A stretch of DNA of 34,197 nt from Bacteroidaceae bacterium (lineage in GTDB: Bacteria; Bacteroidota; Bacteroidia; Bacteroidales; Bacteroidaceae): assembly GCA_017468985.1 (NCBI GenBank), contig JAFUHF010000039.1:1-34197 (forward strand), given 5' to 3'. The notes below the pieces were generated by a model that was not told the origin of the DNA, made no database searches, and worked only from the letters and a program-made list of their open reading frames with translations. This document shows, piece after piece, positions 6,498 through 16,273 of this stretch; position 1 is the stretch's first letter; every line of letters starts with the position of its first letter. A program made the translations under genes and the position numbers.

Positions 6498-9260
6498 ATG
6501 CAAAAACTATTTTTACTTGACGCGTATGCTCTTATTTATAGGGCTTATTACGCTTTGATAGCTGCTCCACGGATTAATTCCAAAGGCTTCAATACCTCGG
6601 CTATTTTTGGTTTTGTAAATACCTTAGAAGAACTGCTTCATAAGGAACGGCCTACGCACATTGGTGTTGCATTCGATCCTTCCGGGCCCACCTTCCGACA
6701 TGAGGCCTATGCCCCCTATAAGGCACAACGAGAATCCACTCCCGAAGATATCAAGAAGTCTGTTCCCATTATTAAGGATATTATTCGTGCTTACCACATT
6801 CCCATATTGGAAGTTTCCGGCTTTGAGGCTGACGATGTGATTGGGACCTTGGCTACTCAGGCTGAACATCAAGGAGTACAAACTGTTATGGTGACACCGG
6901 ACAAGGATTATGGTCAGTTGGTCAGTTCTTCTATTTTGCAGCTTCGGCCAGGTAGGGGTGGTTATACCCTTTTGGGACCAGATGATATAAAAGAAAAATA
7001 CGGCATTACAGAAACTGGCCAAGTCATCGATATTTTAGGACTTATGGGCGATGCTGTTGACAATGTTCCCGGTTGCCCAGGCGTAGGCGAGAAAACTGCC
7101 ATAACGCTTGTCAAGAACTTCGGAACCATCGAAGGTATTTATGATAGGATAGATGAGGTAAAAGGAAAACTGCGAGAAAAATTATCTGACAATAAAGAAC
7201 ATGTGCTTTTCTCAAAATATCTGGTTACCATCAAGCGTGATGTTCCCATAGAACTTGACTTAGAAAAATTAAAAGTGAATGAGATTGACAAGTCTGCTCT
7301 TCGATCCATTTTTGAGGAATTGGAATTTCGTAGTTTAATCAACAAAATTTGCGGAGATGTTAAAAAAACGGAAGCACCAAAGGTGGTTCAGGGCGATTTG
7401 TTTGGTTTAAATCCGTCCGAATCATCGAATGATGTGATTTGCGCGAATTTTGAACCGGTTGATTTGGCGAGGTCTGACTATGAAATGATTGATAATGAAA
7501 TGAAACGGAAGGATTTTTGTGAAAAAATCTTGACAGAGCAAAAGGTGGCGATTAGCATTGCAACCACTACCATGGTGGGTATAGATGCCGAAATCATAGG
7601 TTTAGCTTTTGCGCTGAGCTCGGGCCAGGCATTTTATGTTCCATGTGAAGGTTACGATCTTAGCCCACGGTTGGTATTAGAAGTTTTTCGGAAAGTGTTC
7701 GAATCAGAAAAGGTGTTGAAGATAGGCCACGATCTGAAATGGATGCAGCTTGCCTTATCCCACTACAACATAGAGCTTCGAGGCGAGTTGTTTGATACCA
7801 TGATTGCACATTATGTGATACAACCTGAATTGCGACATCACTTGAGTTATATTTCAGAAATCTATCTTCATCATACCGGTCTCTCTCTTGAGGGCTACTT
7901 CGGTGTACGATGGATGGAAGAACGTAACATGCGTCTTCTTCCAGAGGAGATGAAGGTTCGTTTCCAGTGTGAGCAGGCCGACATGGCTTTACGGCTCCAT
8001 CCGCGCTTAGTAAGCGAATTAGAGCATTACAATGCCTTGACACTCTTCCGCCAGATTGAGATGCCATTAATGAATGTGCTGGCCGGTATGGAGAGAAGCG
8101 GAGTTTTGATTGACCAACCCACTTTGCGCGAAACATCACGTCTGTTTACCAAACGAATGAACGACTACGAACAGGAGGTCTATCAGCTCAGCGGCCAGCA
8201 GTTTAATCTTTCTTCGCCCAAACAGGTGGGGGACGTCTTGTTCGGACAAATGCATCTCATAGAAAAGCCAAAGAAAACCAAAAGTGGGCAATATGTTACC
8301 TCAGAGGCTGTGTTGGAGGAACTCCGCACGCAGGCCCCAGTGGTGGACTATCTGTTGAAATATCGTGGAATGAAGAAACTGCTCAGTACTTATGTTGACG
8401 CTTTGCCACAGCTGGTCAATCCTCGTACGGGCCACATCCACACAACCTTCAACCAAGCCGTAACAGCGACGGGGCGGCTTAGCTCCAGTAATCCCAATTT
8501 GCAGAACATTCCAGTTAGAGGTGATGATGGCAAGGAAATACGCAAAGCATTCATACCCGAACCTTGTAGCCTGTTCTTCTCGGCCGACTATTCCCAGATA
8601 GAATTGCGCATTATGGCCCATCTTTCGGGTGATCCTCACATGATAGATGCTTTCCGCAAGGGTTATGACATTCATGCAGCAACGGCAGCTAAAGTTTATC
8701 ACAAAAGTATAGAAAACATTACGGGCGATGAACGCCGAAAGGCCAAAACGGCCAATTTTGGCATCATTTATGGCATTACCGTGTTCGGATTGGCCCAGCG
8801 TATAGGCATTTCACGCACAGAGGCCAAGGAACTTATTGACAACTATTTTGCCATGTTCCCCGGCGTACAGCAATTCATGCAGCAAAGCATAGAAACGGCT
8901 CGCAATAAGGGTTACATCGAAACCCTCTTCCATCGTCGTCGTTATCTTCCTGACATCAATTCAGGTAACTCTGTGGTGCGTGGCTATGCTGAACGCAACG
9001 CCATCAATGCACCCATTCAAGGCTCTGCGGCTGATATTATAAAGGTGGCCATGGTGCGCATTGCCAAAAGATTCAAGGAAGAACAGTTGCGCTCCAAGAT
9101 GATTCTGCAGGTTCACGACGAACTGAACTTCAGCGTTGTGCCAGAGGAAAGGGAACAAGTGGAGCAACTCGTAAAATACGAAATGGAACACGCATGCCAA
9201 TTGAGTGTACCCCTTCTTGCTGATTGTGGATGGGGAAACAACTGGCTTGAAGCGCATTGA
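6498..9260 (+). CDS. polA: DNA polymerase I, with an apparently inactive 3'-5' exonuclease domain
   Basis: Replicates short gaps and removes primers in repair and Okazaki maturation. I use ATG 6498; a GTG lies one codon upstream. 920 residues. The 5'-nuclease domain (about 1-300) keeps its acidic residues (GFEADDVIG, TPDKDYGQL, GLMGDAVDNVPG). The polymerase domain (about 520-920) keeps motif A SADYSQIELR (D697), motif B RRKAKTANFGIIYG, and motif C VHDE (D874). In the middle exonuclease domain the fold is recognisable (IIGLAFAL, KIGHDLKW, ADMALRLH), but E. coli D355/E357 align with S353/A355, D424 with M416, Y497 with F489 and D501 with Q493. Proofreading should therefore be absent, as in Taq polymerase. 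Four glycosidase genes follow 27 bases downstream on the same strand. Confidence 0.97.
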   Translation: MQKLFLLDAYALIYRAYYALIAAPRINSKGFNTSAIFGFVNTLEELLHKERPTHIGVAFDPSGPTFRHEAYAPYKAQRESTPEDIKKSVPIIKDIIRAYHIPILEVSGFEADDVIGTLATQAEHQGVQTVMVTPDKDYGQLVSSSILQLRPGRGGYTLLGPDDIKEKYGITETGQVIDILGLMGDAVDNVPGCPGVGEKTAITLVKNFGTIEGIYDRIDEVKGKLREKLSDNKEHVLFSKYLVTIKRDVPIELDLEKLKVNEIDKSALRSIFEELEFRSLINKICGDVKKTEAPKVVQGDLFGLNPSESSNDVICANFEPVDLARSDYEMIDNEMKRKDFCEKILTEQKVAISIATTTMVGIDAEIIGLAFALSSGQAFYVPCEGYDLSPRLVLEVFRKVFESEKVLKIGHDLKWMQLALSHYNIELRGELFDTMIAHYVIQPELRHHLSYISEIYLHHTGLSLEGYFGVRWMEERNMRLLPEEMKVRFQCEQADMALRLHPRLVSELEHYNALTLFRQIEMPLMNVLAGMERSGVLIDQPTLRETSRLFTKRMNDYEQEVYQLSGQQFNLSSPKQVGDVLFGQMHLIEKPKKTKSGQYVTSEAVLEELRTQAPVVDYLLKYRGMKKLLSTYVDALPQLVNPRTGHIHTTFNQAVTATGRLSSSNPNLQNIPVRGDDGKEIRKAFIPEPCSLFFSADYSQIELRIMAHLSGDPHMIDAFRKGYDIHAATAAKVYHKSIENITGDERRKAKTANFGIIYGITVFGLAQRIGISRTEAKELIDNYFAMFPGVQQFMQQSIETARNKGYIETLFHRRRYLPDINSGNSVVRGYAERNAINAPIQGSAADIIKVAMVRIAKRFKEEQLRSKMILQVHDELNFSVVPEEREQVEQLVKYEMEHACQLSVPLLADCGWGNNWLEAH

Positions 9261-9287
9261 AACCTCTATTTTTATTACACATATATC

Positions 9288-11321
9288 ATGAAAAAGACAT
9301 TCATCTTCATTCTTTTGTTACTCTCCCCCACTCTGCTTCTTGCTCAGAGTGTGGACAAGATGAACGCGCGACCCATTCAGGTGGAAAAATGGATAGACAA
9401 TCATTTTGGTAAAGGAAAAAGGCCACCATTTTCCTTTGTTTATGATGGGAAGCCATCCTCCAGTTTCATTACTCGTTGGAACCATTCCATCCAGAAGCAA
9501 AAAGCTGCAGATGAGGGACAAGTTTCGTATCTTGTAAGTTATGCTGACCCTCAGACGGGGCTTCGCGTGGATTGCACGGTAAACGGCTATGCCGACTACG
9601 GTGCCATTGACTGGGTGCTTCGATTCACCAATACGGGAACCTCCAATACACCCCAGATTTCGCAAGTGCGCACAGCTGATCTCAGTTTGCAATATGCCCA
9701 GAAGGGGTCATTCTTGCTTCATTATGCCAGCGGAAGCACGGCTGCGCGTTCCGACTTTGCTCCACGCTTGAAGGAATTCTTCTCTGGTGACAGTCTCAAG
9801 ATGCGTCCTGCCGGAGGCCGTTCATCCGATACGGCTTTTCCTTTCTTTAATATAGAATCGCCAGCTTCTCAGGGTGTGCTTGTGGCCATTGGATGGTCGG
9901 GAACATGGAATAGCGTCATTCGCCAAACCAACGAACAAACCGTAAGCCTAACGGCTGCTTTAGACCATTTTAACTCCTATCTTACCGCTGGTGAAAGCAT
10001 TCGTGGGCTAAGTGTATGCCTATTGTTCTGGCAGGGAGACGATCGTATGGTAGGACACAATAAATTCCGTCGTTTCATGCTAAATCACCATTCGCGGAAA
10101 ATCAACGGTCAGCCCGTTTACTATCCCATCTTTGGTGGTCTCAATTGGGGCGATCCTTCGCCTTGCAACGAATATACCTGCATGACTACTGAGTATGCCA
10201 TCGCCCTCATTCAGCGTATGAAGTTATTCAAACTCAATCCCGAAGCCTATTGGCTCGATGCCGGTTGGTATAAGGGTGCAGCAGAGTACTATGATGGTAA
10301 GAACTGGTATAATACGGCTGGAAACTGGCTCGTTGACTCTACCCGTTTTTCTACAGGTTTGAAACCTATTTCGGACTATACCCACAAGGCTCAGAATGCA
10401 GACTTCATGGTGTGGTTCGAACCAGAGCGTGTATATAAGGACACCTATTGGGCCCAACTCCATCCTGAATGGATGCTTCGTGCCGATGGTGATAACTATC
10501 TTTTCAATCTGGCCGATCCTGAAGCTTGCTGCTGGATGTCGAAAACCATTGGTGATCTCATGGAGCAAAACGGCATAGACATCTACCGTCAGGACTTCAA
10601 TATCGCTCCCGAAGCCATCTGGAAGGCGCAGGACAAGCCCGGCAGGCAAGGCATTACTGAGGTGAAATACATTGAAGGTCTTTATCAGTTTTGGGACTAT
10701 TTGCTTCAGCGTTTCCCCCACTCTCTCATTGACAATTGTGCCAGCGGCGGCCGTCGCATCGACTATGAAACAATGCTCCGCAGTGCCCCAATGTGGCGTA
10801 CGGACTATCGTTACGGTGAACCCATTGGTTATCAATGTCATACCTACGGGCTGGAGTTCTACCTGCCTCAACATGCTACGGGTTCTTACAAGGTAGATCG
10901 CTTCGATGCCCGTTCCTCAATGGGAAGCGCCGTGGTTTTCAATTATAAGCTTACGCAGCAGGGACAGTCCTACTTAGAGATGCAGAAATGCTACGAAGAA
11001 TTTCGCGAAGTACGTCCTTATTATTATGAGGATTTCTATCCATTAAGCGGTGTCGGTGATCTCACGAAAGACGACATTTGGTTGGCCTACCAGCTTCATC
11101 GTCCTGCTGATCAGTCGGGTTATATCGTTGCATTCCGCCGTCAGGACTGCCCACAGCGAGACTACGTGGTGCGCCTTTCTGGTCTTGACCCCGAGCATGT
11201 ATATACATTGAAGAATAAAGACAGTGGTGCCGAAATACGCAAGACCGGTCGTCAGCTGTCCGAAGGCTTCACTCTTACGCTTGACAATCCTCGCACCAGT
11301 CTGCTCATCAAGTATCAGTAA
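9288..11321 (+). CDS. Exported GH36-type alpha-galactosidase
   Basis: Retaining alpha-galactosidase (clan GH-D), 677 residues, with a clear signal peptide (MKK, hydrophobic stretch, cleavage after LLLAQ near residue 20). An N-terminal beta-sandwich (about 25-270) precedes the TIM barrel. Catalytic features: YWLDAGWY near 321-328, nucleophile D436 in YRQDFN, the CASGGRRID block near 484-492, and acid/base D506 in MWRTD. The family removes terminal alpha-linked galactose, or in some subgroups alpha-GalNAc, from oligosaccharides, polysaccharides or glycoconjugates; the substrate cannot be fixed from sequence. It starts 27 bases after polA with no promoter or terminator that I can recognise between them, and leads a four-gene glycosidase run. 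Confidence 0.9.
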   Translation: MKKTFIFILLLLSPTLLLAQSVDKMNARPIQVEKWIDNHFGKGKRPPFSFVYDGKPSSSFITRWNHSIQKQKAADEGQVSYLVSYADPQTGLRVDCTVNGYADYGAIDWVLRFTNTGTSNTPQISQVRTADLSLQYAQKGSFLLHYASGSTAARSDFAPRLKEFFSGDSLKMRPAGGRSSDTAFPFFNIESPASQGVLVAIGWSGTWNSVIRQTNEQTVSLTAALDHFNSYLTAGESIRGLSVCLLFWQGDDRMVGHNKFRRFMLNHHSRKINGQPVYYPIFGGLNWGDPSPCNEYTCMTTEYAIALIQRMKLFKLNPEAYWLDAGWYKGAAEYYDGKNWYNTAGNWLVDSTRFSTGLKPISDYTHKAQNADFMVWFEPERVYKDTYWAQLHPEWMLRADGDNYLFNLADPEACCWMSKTIGDLMEQNGIDIYRQDFNIAPEAIWKAQDKPGRQGITEVKYIEGLYQFWDYLLQRFPHSLIDNCASGGRRIDYETMLRSAPMWRTDYRYGEPIGYQCHTYGLEFYLPQHATGSYKVDRFDARSSMGSAVVFNYKLTQQGQSYLEMQKCYEEFREVRPYYYEDFYPLSGVGDLTKDDIWLAYQLHRPADQSGYIVAFRRQDCPQRDYVVRLSGLDPEHVYTLKNKDSGAEIRKTGRQLSEGFTLTLDNPRTSLLIKYQ

Positions 11322-11344
11322 CTTTTCAATAATGTCGTTATACA

Positions 11345-13510
11345 ATGATGAAACATAGCTCATTTGTGCTCTTTATACTGTTCGCGGTAGGCTTTCTGTC
11401 GGGCTTTGGGCAGGTGTTGCCATATCAGAATCCGGAACTTTCTCATGAAGAGCGCGCACGCGACTTGTGTTCACGGCTGACTCTGGATGAGAAGGTGAAG
11501 TTGATGGAACACAGCTCGCCGGCAGTGGAGAAGTTGGGTGTGCCCTATTTCAATTGGTGGAGTGAGGCTTTGCATGGAGTGGGACGCAATGGATTGGCTA
11601 CCGTTTTCCCGATTACTATGGGCTTGGCGGCCACTTGGAACGATGAGTTTGTCGAGCAGTGTTTCAACGCCATAAGCTTGGAAGCTCGTGCTAAAAACAA
11701 CATTGCGCGTCGTCAAAATCAGCAGACTTCTCAAAACAAGTGCCTATCTTTCTGGACTCCAAATATCAACATCTTTCGCGATCCTCGCTGGGGCCGCGGC
11801 CAAGAAACCTATGGTGAGGATCCATATCTCACTACGCGTATGGGTTTGGCTGTTGTAAATGGCTTGCAAGGAACGGAAGATGCAAAGTATCAAAAGTTGC
11901 TGGCTTGTGCGAAGCATTTTGCCGTCCACAGTGGGCCGGAATGGAACCGTCACAGTTTCAATGTAGAGGGTCTGCCACTAAGGGATCTTTGGGAGACCTA
12001 TCTGCCAGCCTTTGAAGCTTTGGTAAAGAGGGGACACGTTGCTGAAGTGATGTGTGCTTATCAGCGCTTTGATGGAAAGCCGTGCTGTGGCAGTGATCGA
12101 TTGCTGCAGCAGATACTGCGTGTGGATTGGGGTTTTGATGGGCTGGTGACAAGCGACTGCTGGGCAATTGATGATTTTTGGGTAAAAGGACGCCATGGTT
12201 ATACTGATAGTCGCGAGAAAGCTATTTCTGAGGCTGTGCTCACAGGAACTGACTTGGAATGCGGTAATACGTATCACTATCTGGCAGACGCTGTAAAACA
12301 GGGACTCATTACGGAAGAACAAATTGACGTGAGTCTCATTCGCCTGCTCCGTGCGCGTTTTGCCTTGGGCGACTTTGACGATGAAAACTTAGTGCCATGG
12401 AAGCGAATAGGTTCAGAGGTGTTAGATTCAGATGAGCATCGTGCCTTAGCACTTCAAGCAGGATTGCAAAGCATTGTACTGCTACAAAACAATGGTGGCA
12501 TCTTGCCGCTTAGTAAGGACATGAAGATATTGGTGATGGGCCAGAATGCTCAGGATGAGGAGATGCAGTGGGGTAACTATAACGGTGTACCTTGGCATAC
12601 GGTAACGATTCTGGAAGGCATACGTTCACGTGCAGCTCATACTACTTTTTTAGACAGCATTCCTCTTGTTTTGGCTGAAGGTGAAAGCCTAAAAGTATCG
12701 GATCAGGAGATTCTGGACGCTGCAAAGAACGTGGACATTGTGGTCTTCGCTGGTGGCATCTCGCCGCGACTTGAAGGAGAGCAGATGAAGGTAACGTATG
12801 AAGGCTTCAAGGGTGGTGACCGCACGGATATTGAATTACCTGCTGTTCAACGTAGGGTGTTGAAATTGCTGGCAGGAGCTGGCAAACGCATTGTGTACGT
12901 GAACTGTTCCGGCAGTGCTATTGCCCTGAAGCCTGAAACGCAGTCGTGCCAAGCCATCGTACAGGCATGGTATGGCGGGCAGGCTGGCGGCGAGGCCTTG
13001 GCTCAGGTGTTGTTTGGAGAATATAATCCCAGCGGAAAGTTGCCCGTTACGTTCTATGCTGACAATTCGCAGCTTCCCGACTACGAGGACTACAATATGG
13101 CTGGACGTACATATCGCTATTTTCGTGGCGAACCGCTTTGGGCCTTCGGCTATGGTTTGTCGTATACGGATTTCCAGATTGACAAAGTGACGTACAAAAA
13201 CCATAAGGTGCGTGCACGTGTCATCAACCGTGGCACGATGGATGGTGACGAGGTTGTGCAGGTTTACCTTAGGCGTGATGATGACACCAATGGACCGCGT
13301 ATGACACTGCGTGGCTTCCGTCGTGTAAGTGTAAAGGCTGGTCATTCCGTTATGGTGGAGATTCCTCTCTCCGACGAAAGTTTCAGCTGGTGGGATGAGA
13401 CTACGAATACCATACATCCACGTGCAGGAGAATATCAGCTCATGGTGGGCAGCAGTAGCCGTGCACAAGATCTCACAGTGCTTAATATCAGCTATCAGCT
13501 CCAATCCTAA
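11345..13510 (+). CDS. Exported GH3 beta-glucosidase/beta-xylosidase
   Basis: Family 3 retaining glycosidase, 721 residues, with an N-terminal signal peptide (hydrophobic residues 6-21). Visible blocks: NWWSEALHG (about 70-78), NIFRDPRWGRGQETYGEDPYL (about 142-162), AKHFAVHSG, and the nucleophile region VTSDCWAIDDF with D271. The second alpha/beta domain (about 375-560) contains LLQNNGGILPL and QAWYGGQAGGEALA, and a fibronectin-III-like domain closes the protein (about 610-721, GEPLWAFGYGLSYT then the beta strands). The SDC context and the NWWSEALHG block are more like xylosidase-type members than classical beta-glucosidases, but specificity is uncertain. It begins 23 bases after the GH36 stop and ends 22 bases before the GH2 start. 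Confidence 0.9.
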   Translation: MMKHSSFVLFILFAVGFLSGFGQVLPYQNPELSHEERARDLCSRLTLDEKVKLMEHSSPAVEKLGVPYFNWWSEALHGVGRNGLATVFPITMGLAATWNDEFVEQCFNAISLEARAKNNIARRQNQQTSQNKCLSFWTPNINIFRDPRWGRGQETYGEDPYLTTRMGLAVVNGLQGTEDAKYQKLLACAKHFAVHSGPEWNRHSFNVEGLPLRDLWETYLPAFEALVKRGHVAEVMCAYQRFDGKPCCGSDRLLQQILRVDWGFDGLVTSDCWAIDDFWVKGRHGYTDSREKAISEAVLTGTDLECGNTYHYLADAVKQGLITEEQIDVSLIRLLRARFALGDFDDENLVPWKRIGSEVLDSDEHRALALQAGLQSIVLLQNNGGILPLSKDMKILVMGQNAQDEEMQWGNYNGVPWHTVTILEGIRSRAAHTTFLDSIPLVLAEGESLKVSDQEILDAAKNVDIVVFAGGISPRLEGEQMKVTYEGFKGGDRTDIELPAVQRRVLKLLAGAGKRIVYVNCSGSAIALKPETQSCQAIVQAWYGGQAGGEALAQVLFGEYNPSGKLPVTFYADNSQLPDYEDYNMAGRTYRYFRGEPLWAFGYGLSYTDFQIDKVTYKNHKVRARVINRGTMDGDEVVQVYLRRDDDTNGPRMTLRGFRRVSVKAGHSVMVEIPLSDESFSWWDETTNTIHPRAGEYQLMVGSSSRAQDLTVLNISYQLQS

Positions 13511-13532
13511 TCAAGACAAAAACAATATATTT

Positions 13533-16262
13533 ATGAAAAAGTGTTTCATTTCTCTTTGTGCCCTTGGCTTAATGTTTCTGGGCGCATGTATAGGAGGCAG
13601 TGGGTCCTCCGAGTCTATTCCACTGCCGGAACATCCGCGTCCCGACTTCGAGCGCACGGCGTGGCAGAATCTTAATGGCTATTGGTCGTTCACGTTCGAC
13701 GAGGCTAAGGGCACAAAAGCCCTTGTTGAAAACAGTCTGGCAGAATTCGACGAGCGAATCCTCGTTCCATACCCTTGGGGTTCCAAGCTTTCGGAGGTAG
13801 AGAACAAGGGCGACACGGCGTGGTACGGACGCGAGGTTGTAGTGCCAAAGACGTGGAAGGGTAAGCGCGTCTTCCTTGTTGTCGGAGCTTCCGACTGGGA
13901 CACGCAGGTTTGGTTCGACGGAAAGGACGTTGGCCGTCATCAGGGTGGCTACACACCGTTCGAATGCGAACTCACCGATGTTAAGTTTGGCGAAGGTCAG
14001 AAACTGATCATCAGAGCCGACGACAGAGATAGTAAGGCCCATCTGTACGGCAAGCAGGGCTATGGCAATGTGAGGGGCATATGGCAGACCGTATATCTTG
14101 AGGCTCGCGGTGAGAATTTCATCCGTTCGTTGCACTTCACGCCAGATATCGACGCTTCGACAGTGAAAGTAGACGTTGTTCTCGTTGCTCCAGCTGCCGA
14201 CGGCGAGAAGTTCACGCTCAAGTTCAAGACCGGTGGACAGAACACGTTTACGGAAGACATCAGTGGCAAGGATCAGGCCAGTTTTACGGTGCCCATCAAA
14301 GGTCAGCATCTCTGGGATATTGACGATCCTTTCCTCTATGAAGTTACGGCATCGCTTGGAAAGCAAGATGAGGTGAACAGCTACTTCGGACAGCGCAAGA
14401 TTAGCGTAATGCCGTTCCCTGGAGCCGACTATAACTATGTTGCCCTGAACAATAAACCCATCTATTTGCAACTCTGTCTCGACCAAAGCTATCATCCCGA
14501 AGGCTTTTATACTTTCCCGAGCGACGAATTTATGAAGAACGAAATCCTGTTGTCGAAGCGTTTCGGACTCAATGGAAACCGCATACACATCAAGGTAGAA
14601 GTGCCGCGCAAGCTCTATTGGGCCGACAAACTGGGGCTGCTCATCATGGCCGATACCCCCAACTTCTGGGGAGAACCTATTCCCGAAGCTCGTAAGGATT
14701 GGGAGCACTGTCTGCGTGGACAAGTAGAGCGCGACTACAACCATCCCAGCATCTTCACATGGGTGAACTTCAATGAAACTTGGGGACTCCGCACCAATGG
14801 CGTTTATGAAGAGGAGACGCAGGAGTGGGTGCGCCAAATGTACCATCTTACGAAGGATCTTGACCCTTCTCGTCTTGTTGAAGACCAGTCAGCTTGCAAC
14901 CGTGACCATGTAGAGTCCGACATCAACTCATGGCATGCTTATCGTCCAGGATACGTATGGGAATCCGAAATAAAACTCTATGTCGACAGCACCTACCCGG
15001 GTGGTCATTTCAATTATATTGGAAAGAATGCCCAGGCCGACGCTCCAATGATTAACAGTGAATGTGGAAACGTTTGGGGATATGAAGGCAGTGCCGGCGA
15101 CTGCGACTTCACGTGGGACTACCACATCATGATCGATGCCTTCCGCCGTTATCCGAAATGTGCAGGATGGCTCTACACGGAGCATCACGACGTGATCAAC
15201 GAATGGAATGGCTACGTGAAGTACGACCGCTCGCCGAAGATTGACGGACTGGACGACCTTGTGCCGGGCATGACGATTGCCGACTTCCAGAGCCTTTACT
15301 ACATCAGCTCCGAGCGCTATCTGTACACCGAGGTGAAGGGTGGCGAGGCTGTTGAGGTGCCCTTCTATGCATCGTTTATGACGGATAAGGATCCGGGTGC
15401 TCTCACCATCGAGACGGAACTGGTAGGCTGGAATGAACTGGGTGAGTTCAATACTTACCAAAGTGGTACGGTGGCCGTAGATTTCGTTCCTTATAAGAGT
15501 GCTCCGGCTGGCAGCACAATTGTGGATATTCCTAATGAAAAGGGACTTTATCTGCTCCGTTTTGTTCTGAAAGCTGGCGACGAGGTGCTGCACCACAATT
15601 TCCGCACATTCCGCGTTAAGGAAGGCGGTGATGCTACTGTGGATGGTGGCCGTTTACTCACGTTTGCTCCGGCCTCGTTCGCAGCTCAGGAGTGGTCTGT
15701 GAAACAGACTTCCATCTACGACGGACTGAAGGTGGACGGCTTCGGTCACGGCTACTTCGAATACAGCGTAGCTCTTCCAAAGGATGTTGACGTTAAGAAC
15801 CTAACGTCTGTTGAACTCCTGTTCGAAGCATCGTCCAAGCAGCCATTCGGCAAGGACCTTGACCAGAGCGAGATTCAGGATAACTTCATGCTGGGTGGCG
15901 GAACGTTCGACCACTGTAAGTCGGCGAATGCCTATGCCATGACTGACGAGGAGCTGTGGCCCTCGAAGGTTGAGGTGACCGTTAACGGAGAGTCTATAGG
16001 CGAATATGCTTTGGCCGACGACCCAGCCGACCATCGTGGCATCTTGTCGTGGGGCTCGCAGCCATTGAACCGTCGTATGTCCGAGGGAGGTTCCTATGGC
16101 GAACTCATAAAGATGGAAATCCCCGTGGAAGTGCTCACGAAGAGCGTGGTTCCGGTAATTCGCTTCACCGTGCCTGAAGATACGAATGGCGGTCTTGCCA
16201 TCTACGGTAAGGACTTCGGTCGCTATCCGCTCGATCCGACATTGATATTGAAAACAAAATAA
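13533..16262 (+). CDS. GH2-family beta-glycosidase lipoprotein (beta-galactosidase-like)
   Basis: Retaining beta-glycosidase of 909 residues. The ATG at 13533 is chosen because it gives a lipoprotein signal with lipobox LGAC (C19); the frame extends upstream into the GH3 gene without such a signal. After the lipid cysteine: sugar-binding jelly-roll (about 35-200, AWQNLNGYWSFTFD, VFLVVGASDWDTQVWFDG), immunoglobulin-like domain (about 205-310), TIM barrel with acid/base E415 in NFNET and nucleophile E510 in NSECG, then about 340 residues of C-terminal beta-rich sequence I cannot assign. It may act on beta-galactosides or related sugars. Residues after the cysteine (IGGSGSS) lack an acidic export signal, so a periplasm-facing position is possible. 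The GH20 gene starts 11 bases downstream. Confidence 0.88.
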   Translation: MKKCFISLCALGLMFLGACIGGSGSSESIPLPEHPRPDFERTAWQNLNGYWSFTFDEAKGTKALVENSLAEFDERILVPYPWGSKLSEVENKGDTAWYGREVVVPKTWKGKRVFLVVGASDWDTQVWFDGKDVGRHQGGYTPFECELTDVKFGEGQKLIIRADDRDSKAHLYGKQGYGNVRGIWQTVYLEARGENFIRSLHFTPDIDASTVKVDVVLVAPAADGEKFTLKFKTGGQNTFTEDISGKDQASFTVPIKGQHLWDIDDPFLYEVTASLGKQDEVNSYFGQRKISVMPFPGADYNYVALNNKPIYLQLCLDQSYHPEGFYTFPSDEFMKNEILLSKRFGLNGNRIHIKVEVPRKLYWADKLGLLIMADTPNFWGEPIPEARKDWEHCLRGQVERDYNHPSIFTWVNFNETWGLRTNGVYEEETQEWVRQMYHLTKDLDPSRLVEDQSACNRDHVESDINSWHAYRPGYVWESEIKLYVDSTYPGGHFNYIGKNAQADAPMINSECGNVWGYEGSAGDCDFTWDYHIMIDAFRRYPKCAGWLYTEHHDVINEWNGYVKYDRSPKIDGLDDLVPGMTIADFQSLYYISSERYLYTEVKGGEAVEVPFYASFMTDKDPGALTIETELVGWNELGEFNTYQSGTVAVDFVPYKSAPAGSTIVDIPNEKGLYLLRFVLKAGDEVLHHNFRTFRVKEGGDATVDGGRLLTFAPASFAAQEWSVKQTSIYDGLKVDGFGHGYFEYSVALPKDVDVKNLTSVELLFEASSKQPFGKDLDQSEIQDNFMLGGGTFDHCKSANAYAMTDEELWPSKVEVTVNGESIGEYALADDPADHRGILSWGSQPLNRRMSEGGSYGELIKMEIPVEVLTKSVVPVIRFTVPEDTNGGLAIYGKDFGRYPLDPTLILKTK

Positions 16263-16273
16263 CACACATTTTT

